From NCBI RefSeq assembly GCF_002863585.1, contig NZ_PGUY01000021.1, forward strand, positions 1 through 64,000: 64,000 nucleotides of DNA. The letters are read 5' to 3'. The notes beneath the pieces were generated by a model that ran no database searches, was not told where the DNA came from, and saw only the letters and a list, made by a program, of their open reading frames with translations. This stretch comes from Peribacillus deserti. GTDB taxonomy: Bacteria; Bacillota; Bacilli; Bacillales; DSM-1321. Below, piece by piece: positions 34,394 to 43,575 of the stretch (positions are counted from its first letter, which is position 1; each line of letters opens with the position of its first letter). The position numbers and the translations under genes are program-made.

Positions 34394-35101
34394 ATGAAGG
34401 ACATGTCTAAAAATCTTCAGACTGAGTTTGGCAGCTATATCGGCAGGCTGTTTAGAAATCAGTTTGGAAAAGGACCAGAGTCAGTCTTCATTACGATCGA
34501 TGACTCTTTTTTATCCATATACCTGAGAAATTTTTTATCACCACTTGAAAAGGCACTCCTGGATCAGCGTCAGGACCAAACTGTTTACCAGACAAGAGAT
34601 ATTATTATGAATATTTTAATGCCTGAAATAAAACTGCATTTTCATACCATGACCGGTTTGGAAATTAATGATATGTATTATGATTGGGACCTTTATAAAA
34701 GGACAGGATTCATTCTGGGCCTGATGTCAGATTATTCTGAGGCACAGCCTTATCCAGCCCAGGAGCAAGTGAATCATCTTATAGGGAATTTAAGTGAAAA
34801 GATTCAAAAGAGGCCAACCAGTGTATCATCCAGCTTTTTAAATCCCAAAACTCTCTTAATTAATAGAAAAGGGGTTTTGACCATGGTGGAGCAGGAATTA
34901 ATATCTTCAGGATATATGGAAACACTCCGATATACGAAAAAAAATCTTGAGAGAACCATGTTTTTCAATAATGCATTTAATTTTGAAGCCCTTTTGAGCG
35001 AAAGGGTTGGTGACGTATTTGTGGATTGGGATTTCAGAAAAGATGAGAGTCATATTATTCTTGTGCTTAATCAAAATCGAAAATCAAATCATAGTAAATG
35101 A
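34394..35101 (+). CDS. MpsC (DUF2294) family protein, first of a tandem pair
   Basis: 235 aa from the ATG at 34394 (AAAGGAGG upstream). Two DUF2294/MpsC repeats: SYIGRLFRNQFGKGPESVFI in the first, and LINRKGVLTMVEQELISSGY in the second, ending VGDVFVDWDF. The family is named for a Staphylococcus membrane-potential system but is soluble; its role in Bacillus is not known. The partner at 35198 is a paralogue. Confidence 0.8.
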   Translation: MKDMSKNLQTEFGSYIGRLFRNQFGKGPESVFITIDDSFLSIYLRNFLSPLEKALLDQRQDQTVYQTRDIIMNILMPEIKLHFHTMTGLEINDMYYDWDLYKRTGFILGLMSDYSEAQPYPAQEQVNHLIGNLSEKIQKRPTSVSSSFLNPKTLLINRKGVLTMVEQELISSGYMETLRYTKKNLERTMFFNNAFNFEALLSERVGDVFVDWDFRKDESHIILVLNQNRKSNHSK

Positions 35102-35197
35102 TGAGGGTTTAAGAATACTTTATTAGGGGAAACTTCTTATGAAACCTTATAAAAATGGATGAAAGAAGTAAAGCTTTCGTCTTTAAGGGGAATTTTG

Positions 35198-35887
35198 ATG
35201 GAAAATAAATCACCTGAAATCGTTATAGCCAGTTATGTAGGCAAGCTTCTGAGGGATAATTTTGGAAAAGGCCCGGAATCAGTATATGTCTCTATTGCCG
35301 GGGAGTTTATCGTCATTCATATACGTAAATTTATCTCACCGATGGAAGAAGCCCTCTTAAAACAGGAAAATGAAAATGTTGTCCAAAATACCCGGGAAAT
35401 CGTCTTTCAAAGCCTGGTCCCAGAAATAAAAGCATTTATTAAGGGGCTAACCGGAATAGATATTAATGAGTTTTATTATGACTGGGGCATGAGTAACAAG
35501 TCCGGGGTCTTTGTCGGAATAGGCAGTCCGATAGATGGGAAAATCGGCAGTATCGAGGAAGATTTTCCAGAGAAACACACAATGGATCGTAAAATTGTTG
35601 ATATTAGTGAGGAAGCTCAAAAAGCTCCAGAGGGTTTGAAATCTTATTTAATGAATGATCGGATCATCATCTTTATCCGTGATGGAATTTTGGTTACCAT
35701 TGAAAAAGAACTGATTCGTCAAGGCTATGGAAAGATCCTAAAAACAACGAAGAGAATCCTGGAGAAAAAGTTCTTACATAATTTTGATTTTGAATCAGTG
35801 ATTGACAGGAAGATTACGGATATTTTTGTTGACTGGGATTTCGATCTTGATAAAAGTGTAATTGTGTTTATGTTAAAACCAAGCTAA
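35198..35887 (+). CDS. MpsC (DUF2294) family protein, second of a tandem pair
   Basis: 229 aa from the ATG at 35198, 7 nt after AAGGGG; a longer frame from 35159 lacks a site. It aligns along its length with the preceding protein (SYVGKLLRDNFGKGPESVYV; ITDIFVDWDFDLDKS). I infer a tandem duplication. A terminator of the same design as the one before the pair follows. Confidence 0.8.
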   Translation: MENKSPEIVIASYVGKLLRDNFGKGPESVYVSIAGEFIVIHIRKFISPMEEALLKQENENVVQNTREIVFQSLVPEIKAFIKGLTGIDINEFYYDWGMSNKSGVFVGIGSPIDGKIGSIEEDFPEKHTMDRKIVDISEEAQKAPEGLKSYLMNDRIIIFIRDGILVTIEKELIRQGYGKILKTTKRILEKKFLHNFDFESVIDRKITDIFVDWDFDLDKSVIVFMLKPS

Positions 35888-35928
35888 AGGCGGGAATGGG
35901 CCGGACTTTCTCTTAAGAGCTGGACATA

Positions 35929-35968
35929 AGCCAAAACAGATGACCTTTCTGTCTGTTTTGGCTTTTTT
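35929..35968 (+). terminator. Intrinsic terminator after the mpsC-like pair
   Basis: AGCCAAAACAGA pairs with TCTGTTTTGGCT, followed by TTTTT. Confidence 0.85.
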
Positions 35969-36007
35969 CGTGCGGAAATTTCAGGACTTTATACCGGAGG
36001 AGGAACT

Positions 36008-36373
36008 ATGAAACATCTTAGAAATGTATTCTATCAATTACTTATTATATATCCATTATTAACGGCTGCGCTCATCAAGACAGCCCATGTTCCTGCGTTA
36101 AGTATCTTTTTATTGGGACTGGTCATCAGTATCAGTGTTTACACAATAGGAGATATGATCGTACTGCCTAGGGAAGGAGTATTGGGCGTGATACTGGTCG
36201 ATTTCTTTTTAGTATTTTTCATAACTGGCATCGGTTTGGATATTTGGGGGTTGTATGGATACAAAAACATACTGCATACGCTGCTCATATCGGTTCTTAT
36301 CACAGTATGTCAAGGTATTTATCACAAATTTATCTGTAAAGGTCTGCCTAAGAAGAAAAGTATTAATTTTTAG
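36008..36373 (+). CDS. DUF2512 (YndM-like) membrane protein, second paralogue
   Basis: 121 aa, AGGAGGAG before ATG. Four membrane helices and the conserved SVYTIGDMIVLP stretch, corresponding to LAYVLGDLFIF in the copy at 3962. Function unknown. Confidence 0.82.
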   Translation: MKHLRNVFYQLLIIYPLLTAALIKTAHVPALSIFLLGLVISISVYTIGDMIVLPREGVLGVILVDFFLVFFITGIGLDIWGLYGYKNILHTLLISVLITVCQGIYHKFICKGLPKKKSINF

Positions 36374-36403
36374 AAACTCCGTCTTTTCGACGTAGTTTTT
36401 TTA
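36374..36403 (+). terminator. Intrinsic terminator
   Basis: AAACTCCGTC pairs with GACGTAGTTT and runs into TTTTT. Confidence 0.75.
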
Positions 36404-36458
36404 TTGTGTTTTTATTTCTCCGGCCATATTATATGATAAATTACATAGAGGTGAAAAA

Positions 36459-37016
36459 ATGACTGTTTTATATGTTGTGAGACATGCCCATTCTCACTAT
36501 AATCCCGATGAACTGGGGAGACCCTTGTCCGCAAAAGGTACAAAAGATGCGAAAACCGTTTGCCAGATGTTAAAAAATGAAAAGATAGACAGAATATTCT
36601 CCAGTCCATATCGAAGGGCCGTTGAAACGGTCGAAACTCTCTCAGCGTTAGTAAAGAAGGACATAATCATCGAAGATGCTTTAAGAGAACGAACTTTATC
36701 AGATGTACCCCTTGAAAATTTTGCATTTGCCATTGAAAAAGTATGGGAAAACAGCAGTTTTAAATGGGAGGGCGGCGAATCCAATAATGAAGCCCAGCAG
36801 AGAGGAGTCAAGGCGATTTTTAATCTGCTTCATACATATGAAGGGGAAAAAATGGTAATCTCTACACACGGCAATATAATGGTACTTATTATGAATTACT
36901 TCAATCCTTTATACCATTTTAAATTCTGGAAACAGCTTGATATGCCTGACATCTATAAACTCTCGTTCGATGGGGTAACGCATGTGGATGTAGAGCGGAT
37001 GTGGAGGAGAGCATAA
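36459..37016 (+). CDS. Histidine phosphatase (phosphoglycerate mutase-like) family protein
   Basis: 185 aa. RHAHSHYN carries the phospho-His (His9, with Ala replacing the usual Gly of RHG). Arg52/53 (SSPYRRA), the acid Glu78 and the second His137 (STHGN) complete the site. Cytoplasmic phosphatase of unknown small-molecule substrate. GAGGTG precedes ATG. A 46-codon frame begins directly at the stop (TAAATG). Confidence 0.88.
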   Translation: MTVLYVVRHAHSHYNPDELGRPLSAKGTKDAKTVCQMLKNEKIDRIFSSPYRRAVETVETLSALVKKDIIIEDALRERTLSDVPLENFAFAIEKVWENSSFKWEGGESNNEAQQRGVKAIFNLLHTYEGEKMVISTHGNIMVLIMNYFNPLYHFKFWKQLDMPDIYKLSFDGVTHVDVERMWRRA

Positions 37017-37157
37017 ATGAAAAAACAGCAGGTGGTGCATGGGATTCATACACCATTCATACAATGTAGGGATGGTTCTTTTGGGGGGCCGCTTGTCCGC
37101 ACAACTGATATAGAAGAATGGGGGCAGCTTGGTCTGAAAACGGACATGGTGAAGTGA
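37017..37157 (+). CDS. Possible small protein or gene fragment, 46 aa
   Basis: The ATG abuts the phosphatase stop codon, which would allow coupled translation. The peptide (HTPFIQCRDGSFGGPLVRTT) reads like a piece of a larger protein. I do not recognise it. Confidence 0.35.
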   Translation: MKKQQVVHGIHTPFIQCRDGSFGGPLVRTTDIEEWGQLGLKTDMVK

Positions 37158-37356
37158 AGAGTGCTAAATGAGTGCTGAATTTGGTAGATAAAGGGTTAAA
37201 TTACAGGCAAATTATGAAAAAATTAAAGTTAATGGCAATAGAAGACTGATGTTGACCCGCTTACATTATAGTTTCGTGGCACAAAATCAACTTTTTTGAA
37301 CAATTTATAGCACGTATCACAGCAGGGCAGAAACTTATGATTGTGTTTAAAGGTTT

Positions 37357-37655
37357 TATGCATATCTTGGAAATTTCTATGCTTATCCTGACCTTGTTAT
37401 GCTTATGGATAAACGGATATGCTTATCCTAAGCCAGTTATGCTTATCCTGAGCCTGTTATGCTTATGAAGGAAGATGCTTATCTTGGCACTGTTATAACC
37501 AGAAAATACTGATATGAGTATCCCGACTTAGTTATAATCATAGATAAACTTATATGCTTATCTTGTCCCTGTTATGTCCAAAAGTACGATATACATATTC
37601 TAACCAAATTGTTGTCCAGGGAAAAACGGATATACTCATTCTGAGCTTGTTATGC
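37357..37655 (-). repeat. AGCATAA periodic array 4 (about 15 units)
   Basis: TATGC or a one-base variant starts at 37357, 37378, 37398, 37418, 37438, 37458, 37474, 37494, 37513, 37533, 37553, 37573, 37592, 37631 and 37651. Most steps are 20 bp. On the minus strand several units read AGCATAACNGGCTNAGGATA. GGATAAGCATATCC-type words can fold as short hairpins. The array lies 3' of the minus-strand lysozyme-like gene at 37992, on its coding strand. The remaining gap (37158-37356, 37660-37991) holds only weaker copies and no gene. Confidence 0.82.
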
Positions 37656-37991
37656 CACAAAAATGCGCCTATCTAAAAAAACGGAAAAATATGTATGTTA
37701 TTATCCAACCCTGCTTTGCTTCAAAATCTATATAAGCTTATTAAACAACCATTAATGCTTACCAGGAGAATCTACAATAAATCCAGAGGCCAAGACATAT
37801 CCTTCATGCTGACACAGAACACTGTCATAACCATCAATATAAAGTCATTTCCAAACCACAAGTTAGAAGGATAGCCAGTACTCTTAAAAAAGTCATATGT
37901 ATCTAAATAAAGGGAGTCACTGCGAATTTGTCCGCAGAATCCCCCCTCTCATTAAGAGTCAGATATTGAAACTGAAAACCGGCTTTGTTCT

Positions 37992-38651
37992 TTAAATAGC
38001 CGCTTCTACATTAAGTGATGCCAGAGTAAGGCCTGGCTGAATGGATTTTAGATGTCCCTCCACTTTGGTGCTGTAGGTAAAATCACCGTAACAGTAGGGG
38101 TAGCGGAAATTATTTTTATCGCCCCTGCAGTTATATACGGCAGGGTTTTTCCTCACCTGCAGCATGGAAAATTGCTTGGCTAGTTTTTGACTATGTTTTC
38201 CACCATGAGCTGATACATAATTGATATAACCTTGTCCCATGTTATAAGCTTGTATAATGGCGGGAAAATCTACTTTTTTTTGTTTCCCGTAGGCGAGCAT
38301 CTGCTCGAAGTGCTTGACCCCCTGCTGAATGCTTTTCTCTGGACTAGTTATGGTATTCGGCGCAAGGCCTGCAGATTCTGAAGCCTGCATAGGATCTCCG
38401 CCTTTCCCTTTGCTTTCTTGCTGCATTAAAGCCAGCAGGACCGGGGCGAAGTTTTGTAACTGGTACTTTTTTAGCTCGTTATTTATTTGCGGTGAGTAAC
38501 GTTTGACTCCACTGAAAGGGTCTTGTTTATAGGATGAAGTTTCTGTTTTAGTATTGGTTACCTGAATTACCCGCATTGCTCCAGTAAACAGAAGTAGAAC
38601 GATCATCATTGTCAAAAGGGGCTTAAGAGATTTCCGTTTGCGCTTTTTCAT
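37992..38651 (-). CDS. Lysozyme-like domain protein, membrane-anchored
   Basis: 219 aa, GGGGTG before ATG. A basic N-terminus and membrane helix (about 12-28) anchor it, leaving the domain outside. YSPQINNELKKYQLQNF...VLLALMQQES carries the catalytic Glu79, followed by GGDPMQASES, typical of the phage-type lysozyme_like family (as in CwlT). AYNMGQGYINYV is the goose-type transglycosylase pocket. It should cut peptidoglycan glycan strands. Confidence 0.87.
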   Translation of the reverse strand: MKKRKRKSLKPLLTMMIVLLLFTGAMRVIQVTNTKTETSSYKQDPFSGVKRYSPQINNELKKYQLQNFAPVLLALMQQESKGKGGDPMQASESAGLAPNTITSPEKSIQQGVKHFEQMLAYGKQKKVDFPAIIQAYNMGQGYINYVSAHGGKHSQKLAKQFSMLQVRKNPAVYNCRGDKNNFRYPYCYGDFTYSTKVEGHLKSIQPGLTLASLNVEAAI

Positions 38652-38892
38652 AATTACACCCCATATACTATTTTTATAGAATAATTATAAGGTAATACCA
38701 AGACTTATTGCAGTGAAAAATATTGAAAAAAGATGAACATTAGAATAGTAGTAAAATAAGAAATTAAAAACAGTAATCACAATAATCCTTGAATTGTAGT
38801 TCCATCCCAAAAAGGGTATGATGAAATTGTTTATGTCTGAAAAAAATGATACTTTTCATAGCGTAAAAGCAGTTGAATGAGGAGGAGAAAAA

Positions 38893-39378
38893 GTGGAGAT
38901 TGAAAAAATTATCAGGAGCAGGCGCATAATTAAAAAATTCAAGCCGGATCCAGTGGATCAAGATCTGCTGGTTTCCTGGCTTCAGACAGCCAGCATGGCC
39001 CCCAACCATAAAATGACGGAGCCCTGGAAAATTGTCTTTATTGGAAGTGAAACAAGAGCAAAATTAAATCACAAGACCAATTTCGGCCATGCACCTGTTT
39101 TGTTTGCGGTTTTATCACATAAAGGATCAACACAAGTCATACGGGACGAAAACATGGTTGCTGTATCTTGTTTTGTCCAAAACTTCATGCTGCTTGCATG
39201 GTCAGCAGGAGTAGGAGTTTTTTGGTCTTCACTTGGTGTTTCTGCCCTTGTAAGAACTGCCTTAAATGTGTCCGATGATTATGATGTGATCGGAATATTC
39301 GGGGCAGGTTACCCTGATGAAGTACCCGAAGCAAAAATGAGAACAGATATTGATGCGAAGATACAGTATCTCGCTTGA
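38893..39378 (+). CDS. Nitroreductase family protein
   Basis: 161 aa, GTG start 6 nt after GAGGAGGAG. SRRIIKKFKPDPVDQDLLVSWL is the flavin-binding N-terminus and APNHKMTEPWKIVFI the FMN loop. FGAGYPDEVP closes the fold. Small YdjA-type FMN oxidoreductase; substrate unknown. Monocistronic with a clear terminator. Confidence 0.87.
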   Translation: MEIEKIIRSRRIIKKFKPDPVDQDLLVSWLQTASMAPNHKMTEPWKIVFIGSETRAKLNHKTNFGHAPVLFAVLSHKGSTQVIRDENMVAVSCFVQNFMLLAWSAGVGVFWSSLGVSALVRTALNVSDDYDVIGIFGAGYPDEVPEAKMRTDIDAKIQYLA

Positions 39379-39394
39379 TTGAAACACTTCACAG

Positions 39395-39424
39395 ACTCGT
39401 TTTCAATATAGAAAACGAGTTTTT
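39395..39424 (+). terminator. Intrinsic terminator
   Basis: ACTCGTTTTC pairs perfectly with GAAAACGAGT, followed by TTTT. Confidence 0.9.
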
Positions 39425-39664
39425 CATATGTATGAAATGATTGAGGGCATACTGCTATTGTGCAGGTTTATCATACTTTCTGAATTTTAGCCGGCTTATC
39501 AAACGGAAAAGGTAAAAAATTATAAACTCAATAGTGAGCTTAAAATATTTAGACTGACGAAAGTTGCTCCACTAAGTTTTATAGTTTAACAGAGCCGTTT
39601 TTTTTTGCCCTGACAATTTATGTTACTATATAAAAATATTCTTTATTAGTTAGGTGTGAACGGG

Positions 39665-40261
39665 TTGTTATTTATCAAAGCATTACTTTTAGGATTTTCA
39701 GTATCTGCACCTGTGGGACCCATTGGATTGCTGTGTATTCAACGGACCCTTTCAAGAGGGAAGGCTGCAGGGTTCCTGACAGGTTTTGGGGCTGTAACCG
39801 CTAATCTTATTTATGCCAGTATTGCAGCTTTAGGACTTTCCGTAGTTTCCGCTTTCTTAGTCGAACAGGAAATCTATCTAAGGATATTTGGTTCACTATT
39901 TTTATTTTATGTAGGAATAAAGACTCTATTAAAAGCACCTGCAAATCATGCTGCACAAATACAAGGCGAAGCCCTCTTATCCATGTATCTTTCAACATTT
40001 GTATTAATGATCACTAATCCCGCAACCATCTTAAACTTCGTGGCTATGTTCAGCGGCCTGGGCATCAATCCAGAGAATGGTTCTGGTGCGGAAACAGCGG
40101 CGCTGATCAGCGGGGTATTTTTTGGTGCATCCCTTTGGTGGGCAATATTAAGCATTGCAGTCAGTTTGTTTCGAAAAAAGGTAACACCCCATCTTGCCTT
40201 CATAAATAAGATGGCTGGAGGAATCATTATTTTATTAGGACTGCTGGCTATTATACGGTAA
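39665..40261 (+). CDS. LysE family amino acid exporter
   Basis: 198 aa from the TTG at 39665, 8 nt after AGGTG; a GTG at 39656 overlaps that site. Six membrane helices; LLLGFSVSAPVGPIGLLCIQ is the LysE/RhtB signature at the N-terminus, and LMITNPATILNFVAMFSGLG the second. Exports an amino acid; which one is not visible. Confidence 0.85.
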   Translation: MLFIKALLLGFSVSAPVGPIGLLCIQRTLSRGKAAGFLTGFGAVTANLIYASIAALGLSVVSAFLVEQEIYLRIFGSLFLFYVGIKTLLKAPANHAAQIQGEALLSMYLSTFVLMITNPATILNFVAMFSGLGINPENGSGAETAALISGVFFGASLWWAILSIAVSLFRKKVTPHLAFINKMAGGIIILLGLLAIIR

Positions 40262-40398
40262 AAGCTCCAGCTCTATATGAGAACTGGGCTTCTTTGTTAT
40301 TAAAAAAATGCCTGCTCCATTTAATTACGTTTTCTCCAGCTTTGGACACAGGGCTGATTTCATCACATATCTGAAGGCTGATTGAATAATTGCTTTGC

Positions 40399-40569
40399 GT
40401 GCATTACTTTTCTGATGCTTCCTTTAAGGATGACTGTCCGGCTGACGTTAACATTACAATTCTGAACAAGCAGAAGGGGAATAAGCAGGTGTTCTATGTT
40501 ATGAGTAATGGAGGCTGTTTACAGCGGTTCACGTATGACAATGGAATTTTAGAAGAGAATAAACAATAA
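40399..40569 (+). pseudogene. Protein-like open frame without start signal (remnant)
   Basis: From a GTG at 40399 the frame runs 56 codons to a stop at 40569 (VNITILNKQKGNKQVFYVMS, then GGCLQRFTYDNGILEE). It is protein-like, but I see no ribosome site and it is preceded by stops. I infer a 5'-truncated gene of unknown family. Confidence 0.35.
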
Positions 40570-40591
40570 AATAGTGAAGGGAGTAAGATAA

Positions 40592-40771
40592 ATGGAACAA
40601 GATCCGTACAAGCCGCATTTGATTCGATCAGAGGAGAAGGATTATAACATGATTACAGGGGAAGAAGATTCCTTAGGTGATGAGGCCTCCATGTTAAACA
40701 ACGAAAAACTGGCGGAAGAAATAAGGGAAAAAAGCGACCCTCGTTACGCTGAATACTACGATTCATTGTGA
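40592..40771 (+). CDS. Small acidic protein, 59 aa
   Basis: ATG at 40592, 8 nt after AAGGGAG. Acidic hydrophilic protein (GEEDSLGDEASMLNNEKLAE ending in DPRYAEYYDSL). It is followed at once by a terminator, which supports a real gene. Family not recognised. Confidence 0.6.
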   Translation: MEQDPYKPHLIRSEEKDYNMITGEEDSLGDEASMLNNEKLAEEIREKSDPRYAEYYDSL

Positions 40772-40796
40772 GGCGGCCTAATGGCTGCTTTTTTAA
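40772..40796 (+). terminator. Intrinsic terminator
   Basis: AGGCGGCC pairs with GGCTGCTT (G-U pairs) around TAAT, followed by TTTTT. Confidence 0.65.
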
Positions 40797-41010
40797 TTTT
40801 TAGGAAACTTGGATGGACCTTCAGGAACTCCTTGTTGCTTTTGCTCGGGTAGGAGGCTCCAGTACCATTTGCCTATTCATTCATATACTGTGATGAAGAA
40901 TTGTAAAGGGGTGTGTCACATGTATTGGTATGCTGCTCAGGGTAACCGCAACTGCCTGTCAGCCCTTTCCCGGTAAAGGCCCGGTCCTCTTGGATTCTAT
41001 ACACCGGGTG

Positions 41011-41296
41011 TTATAGATTTGTGTAGGTCACCAAGATTGAGGACAAGAGAAGTCCTGAACCCAAGAAGATATTTTTCAACCGGAATGCATTTGAGGGAAT
41101 ACATATAATAAATTCAAATAGAAGATACAAACAAAGGAATAAGGCTAGAATGAGTCCAGCTAAAATGACATAATTCCCTAGTTTGTTTAACTTTATAAAT
41201 TGAAGTGAACAGCAAAAGAGAAATTAATAGAACATGTAAAACTAGATACATATATAATCTATTTTTATTGAACTCTTTTGTAGTTGTTACCTTCAA
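41011..41296 (-). pseudogene. Small membrane protein, frameshifted
   Basis: A TTG at 41296 with GGGAG 7 nt upstream opens a frame with one helix (YLVLHVLLISLLLFTSIYK). About 41195-41215 it loses sense, and the neighbouring frame continues with two more helices (NYVILAGLILALFLCLYLLF, then NIFLGSGLLLSSILV) to a stop at 41011. Joined, this gives a three-helix protein of about 95 aa. One indel breaks it. Family unknown. Confidence 0.55.
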
Positions 41297-41463
41297 GTGG
41301 CAGCTCCCAAAAATATAATGACTATAGGATTTGCGTAATAAAAATCTTCATTCCAGGCGTATGAACTGATGTAGGGCTTTGCCTGCACGTAACTTCAGCA
41401 AAATACACTTTGCTTTTTTGCGGCAAAAAAACAGGTGCCTTACATGGCAGCCTGTTCATTCAC

Positions 41464-42309
41464 TTACATTCGTGTATCCGAAATGGTATCTCTGATTTTA
41501 TCCAATGCTTGATTGGCTTTTTCTTTATTGGCAATCATTAAATTAACATATAAGGCATCAATTAAGCTTAATTGGCCAATCCTAGAAGCAAGAGCCTCTG
41601 AACGATATTCTGTTTCTTCAGAGCTGGTATAAAGCGCTATATGTACGTTCTGGCTGATGGGTGACTTTGCAAAGCCGGTGATTCCGATTGTTTTGGCACC
41701 GTTATCTTTGGCAGTCTTTAAGATCCGGATTGTATCTTTATTTGTCCCTGAGTGCGAAATAACCACAGCAACGTCTTTTGGTGTAAGCTGTGAGGCAGAC
41801 ATGAGCTGGAAATGGGAATCTAAAAAGGAAAATGCTTTGATGCCTGTTCTGATAAATTTATGGTAAGCATCCATGGCGATGACAGCGGAACCGCCTGTTC
41901 CATAGAATTCGACCCTATCTGCATCCTTTAACAGATTTACAGCTGATGTAATGGATTCTTTGTCCAAAAATTGAAGTGTATTTTCTAAGGTTCTAATGTT
42001 TGAGTGAAAAATTTTTTCAGCAATGGTTTTCTCGTCATCCTGCTCACTGATTTCCTCATGTATCTGTTGGATGGGGGACATAACTTCTGCTGCCAGGGCA
42101 ATTTTCATAGCCTGGTATCCCTTAAATCCTAACCTTTTGCAGAATCGAAATACTGTTGCATCCGCTACTTTTAAATCATCCGCTACTTCGTTAATGGTAC
42201 TGTGTATGATTCGTTCTGGCTTTTCCAATATATAATCAGCGATCTTTTTTTCTTTATCACTGAATCCGGAGTAATAGGATCGAATCTTAACCATACAATT
42301 TTGGCTCAT
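41464..42309 (-). CDS. MurR/RpiR family transcriptional regulator
   Basis: 281 aa from the ATG at 42309 (AAGGGTGA upstream). An N-terminal RpiR helix-turn-helix (TINEVADDLKVADATVFRFCKRLGF) is followed by a SIS sugar-phosphate domain (VEFYGTGGSAVIAMDA; VVISHSGTNKDTIRIL). It is divergent from the 6-phosphogluconate dehydrogenase gene. I infer control of that gene by a phosphosugar such as 6-phosphogluconate. Confidence 0.88.
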   Translation of the reverse strand: MSQNCMVKIRSYYSGFSDKEKKIADYILEKPERIIHSTINEVADDLKVADATVFRFCKRLGFKGYQAMKIALAAEVMSPIQQIHEEISEQDDEKTIAEKIFHSNIRTLENTLQFLDKESITSAVNLLKDADRVEFYGTGGSAVIAMDAYHKFIRTGIKAFSFLDSHFQLMSASQLTPKDVAVVISHSGTNKDTIRILKTAKDNGAKTIGITGFAKSPISQNVHIALYTSSEETEYRSEALASRIGQLSLIDALYVNLMIANKEKANQALDKIRDTISDTRM

Positions 42310-42328
42310 CCAGTCTTCACCCTTTAAA

Positions 42329-42437
42329 ATTTCATGAAAATAGTATAGCATATAAGACGCGAAAAAATATTTCTTCTTTATCGATTGCAAAAAGAAAAAT
42401 ATTTCGTATAATAAAAACGTTGTGAAAAAAAATTTCA
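42329..42437 (+). promoter_or_regulatory. gnd-type promoter with RpiR operator candidates
   Basis: TTGCAA (42385-42390), 16 bp, TATAAT (42407-42412) drives the dehydrogenase gene. TGAAAAAAAATTTCA (42423-42437), over the start site, and ATTTCATGAAAA (42329-42340), near the regulator start, share the inverted TTTCA/TGAAA arms. RpiR proteins bind such dyads. Confidence 0.55.
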
Positions 42438-42453
42438 AAAAGAGGCGTATAAT

Positions 42454-43347
42454 ATGAAAATAGGATTAATTGGTTTAGGCAAGATGGGATATAATCTGTC
42501 ATTAAATTTACTGGATAATAAGCATGAAGTAGTTGCCTATGATGTAAATTCAGAAGCAGTTCAAAATATATCAAAAGAAGGCGCTGAAGGTGCAGGTTCT
42601 ATTGCTGAATTAGTAGAAAAGCTTCCTTCTCCCAAAGCTGTATGGATTATGGTCCCGGCAGGCCAAATTACAAATCAGGTCATTGCTGAACTTAAAGGGC
42701 TTCTTAATGCCGGAGACATTATTATTGACGGCGGTAACTCTAACTACAAGGAATCCATCCAAAGAGCAGAAGATGTTATAGAAAAAGGCATTTACTTCCT
42801 CGATACAGGTACAAGCGGCGGTATGGCAGGAGCTAGACACGGTGCTTGTACAATGGTGGGGGGAAATAAAGAAGCTTTCCAGACAGTTGAACAGATCTTT
42901 AAAGACATTTGTGTGGAAAATGGATACTTGTATGCTGGGGAAAGCGGCAGCGGGCACTTCTTGAAGATGGTACATAACGGTGTTGAATATGGTATGATGC
43001 AGAGTATTGCCGAAGGCTTCGATGTCCTTGAGAAAAGCCAGTTTAACTTTGACTATGAACAGGTAGCCAGAGTTTGGAATAACGGTTCTGTTATCCGTTC
43101 ATGGCTAATGGAACTAACTGAGAATGCTTTCTCTAAGGATGCAAGATTAGAAGGACTAAAAGGAATTATGCATTCTTCCGGTGAAGGAAAATGGACCCTT
43201 GAAGAAGCGCTGGATCTTCAGGTGGCAACCCCGGTCATCGCATTGTCACTTATGATGAGATATCGTTCATTAGAAGAAGATACTTTCTCAGGAAAAGTAG
43301 TGGCTGCTCTTCGAAATGAATTTGGCGGACACGACGTCGTTAAGTAA
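42454..43347 (+). CDS. 6-phosphogluconate dehydrogenase (decarboxylating), YqeC-type
   Basis: 297 aa, the short dehydrogenase class. GLIGLGKMG is the dinucleotide loop, IIIDGGNSNYKES and GTSGGMAGARHGACTMVGG hold the substrate, and Lys in HFLKMVHNGVEYG is the catalytic base. It turns 6-phosphogluconate into ribulose 5-phosphate with CO2 and NAD(P)H. Together with HxlAB at 30 kb this can close a dissimilatory formaldehyde cycle; that link is inferred. A strong terminator follows 195 bp later. Confidence 0.92.
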   Translation: MKIGLIGLGKMGYNLSLNLLDNKHEVVAYDVNSEAVQNISKEGAEGAGSIAELVEKLPSPKAVWIMVPAGQITNQVIAELKGLLNAGDIIIDGGNSNYKESIQRAEDVIEKGIYFLDTGTSGGMAGARHGACTMVGGNKEAFQTVEQIFKDICVENGYLYAGESGSGHFLKMVHNGVEYGMMQSIAEGFDVLEKSQFNFDYEQVARVWNNGSVIRSWLMELTENAFSKDARLEGLKGIMHSSGEGKWTLEEALDLQVATPVIALSLMMRYRSLEEDTFSGKVVAALRNEFGGHDVVK

Positions 43348-43541
43348 TACACGAAACAAACTTGAGACGTGAATAGGCAACAGCTTGAGAGCTGCTGGAA
43401 ATTCAACGTATATTTGGGTGTAGAAGCTGCTGCTGGCGCTAGGAATTATCTGCTAACAGGAACTCTCATTAAACATAGTATCCTCAGTCACGATTAAATG
43501 GTATAAACAAAAAGACTTAAGGAAATATGGGCCTTATGGCA

Positions 43542-43575
43542 AAAGCCGCTCCTATCTACGGGAGCGGCTTTTTTT
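43542..43575 (+). terminator. Intrinsic terminator
   Basis: AAAGCCGCTCC pairs with GGAGCGGCTTT, followed by T6. Confidence 0.9.
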
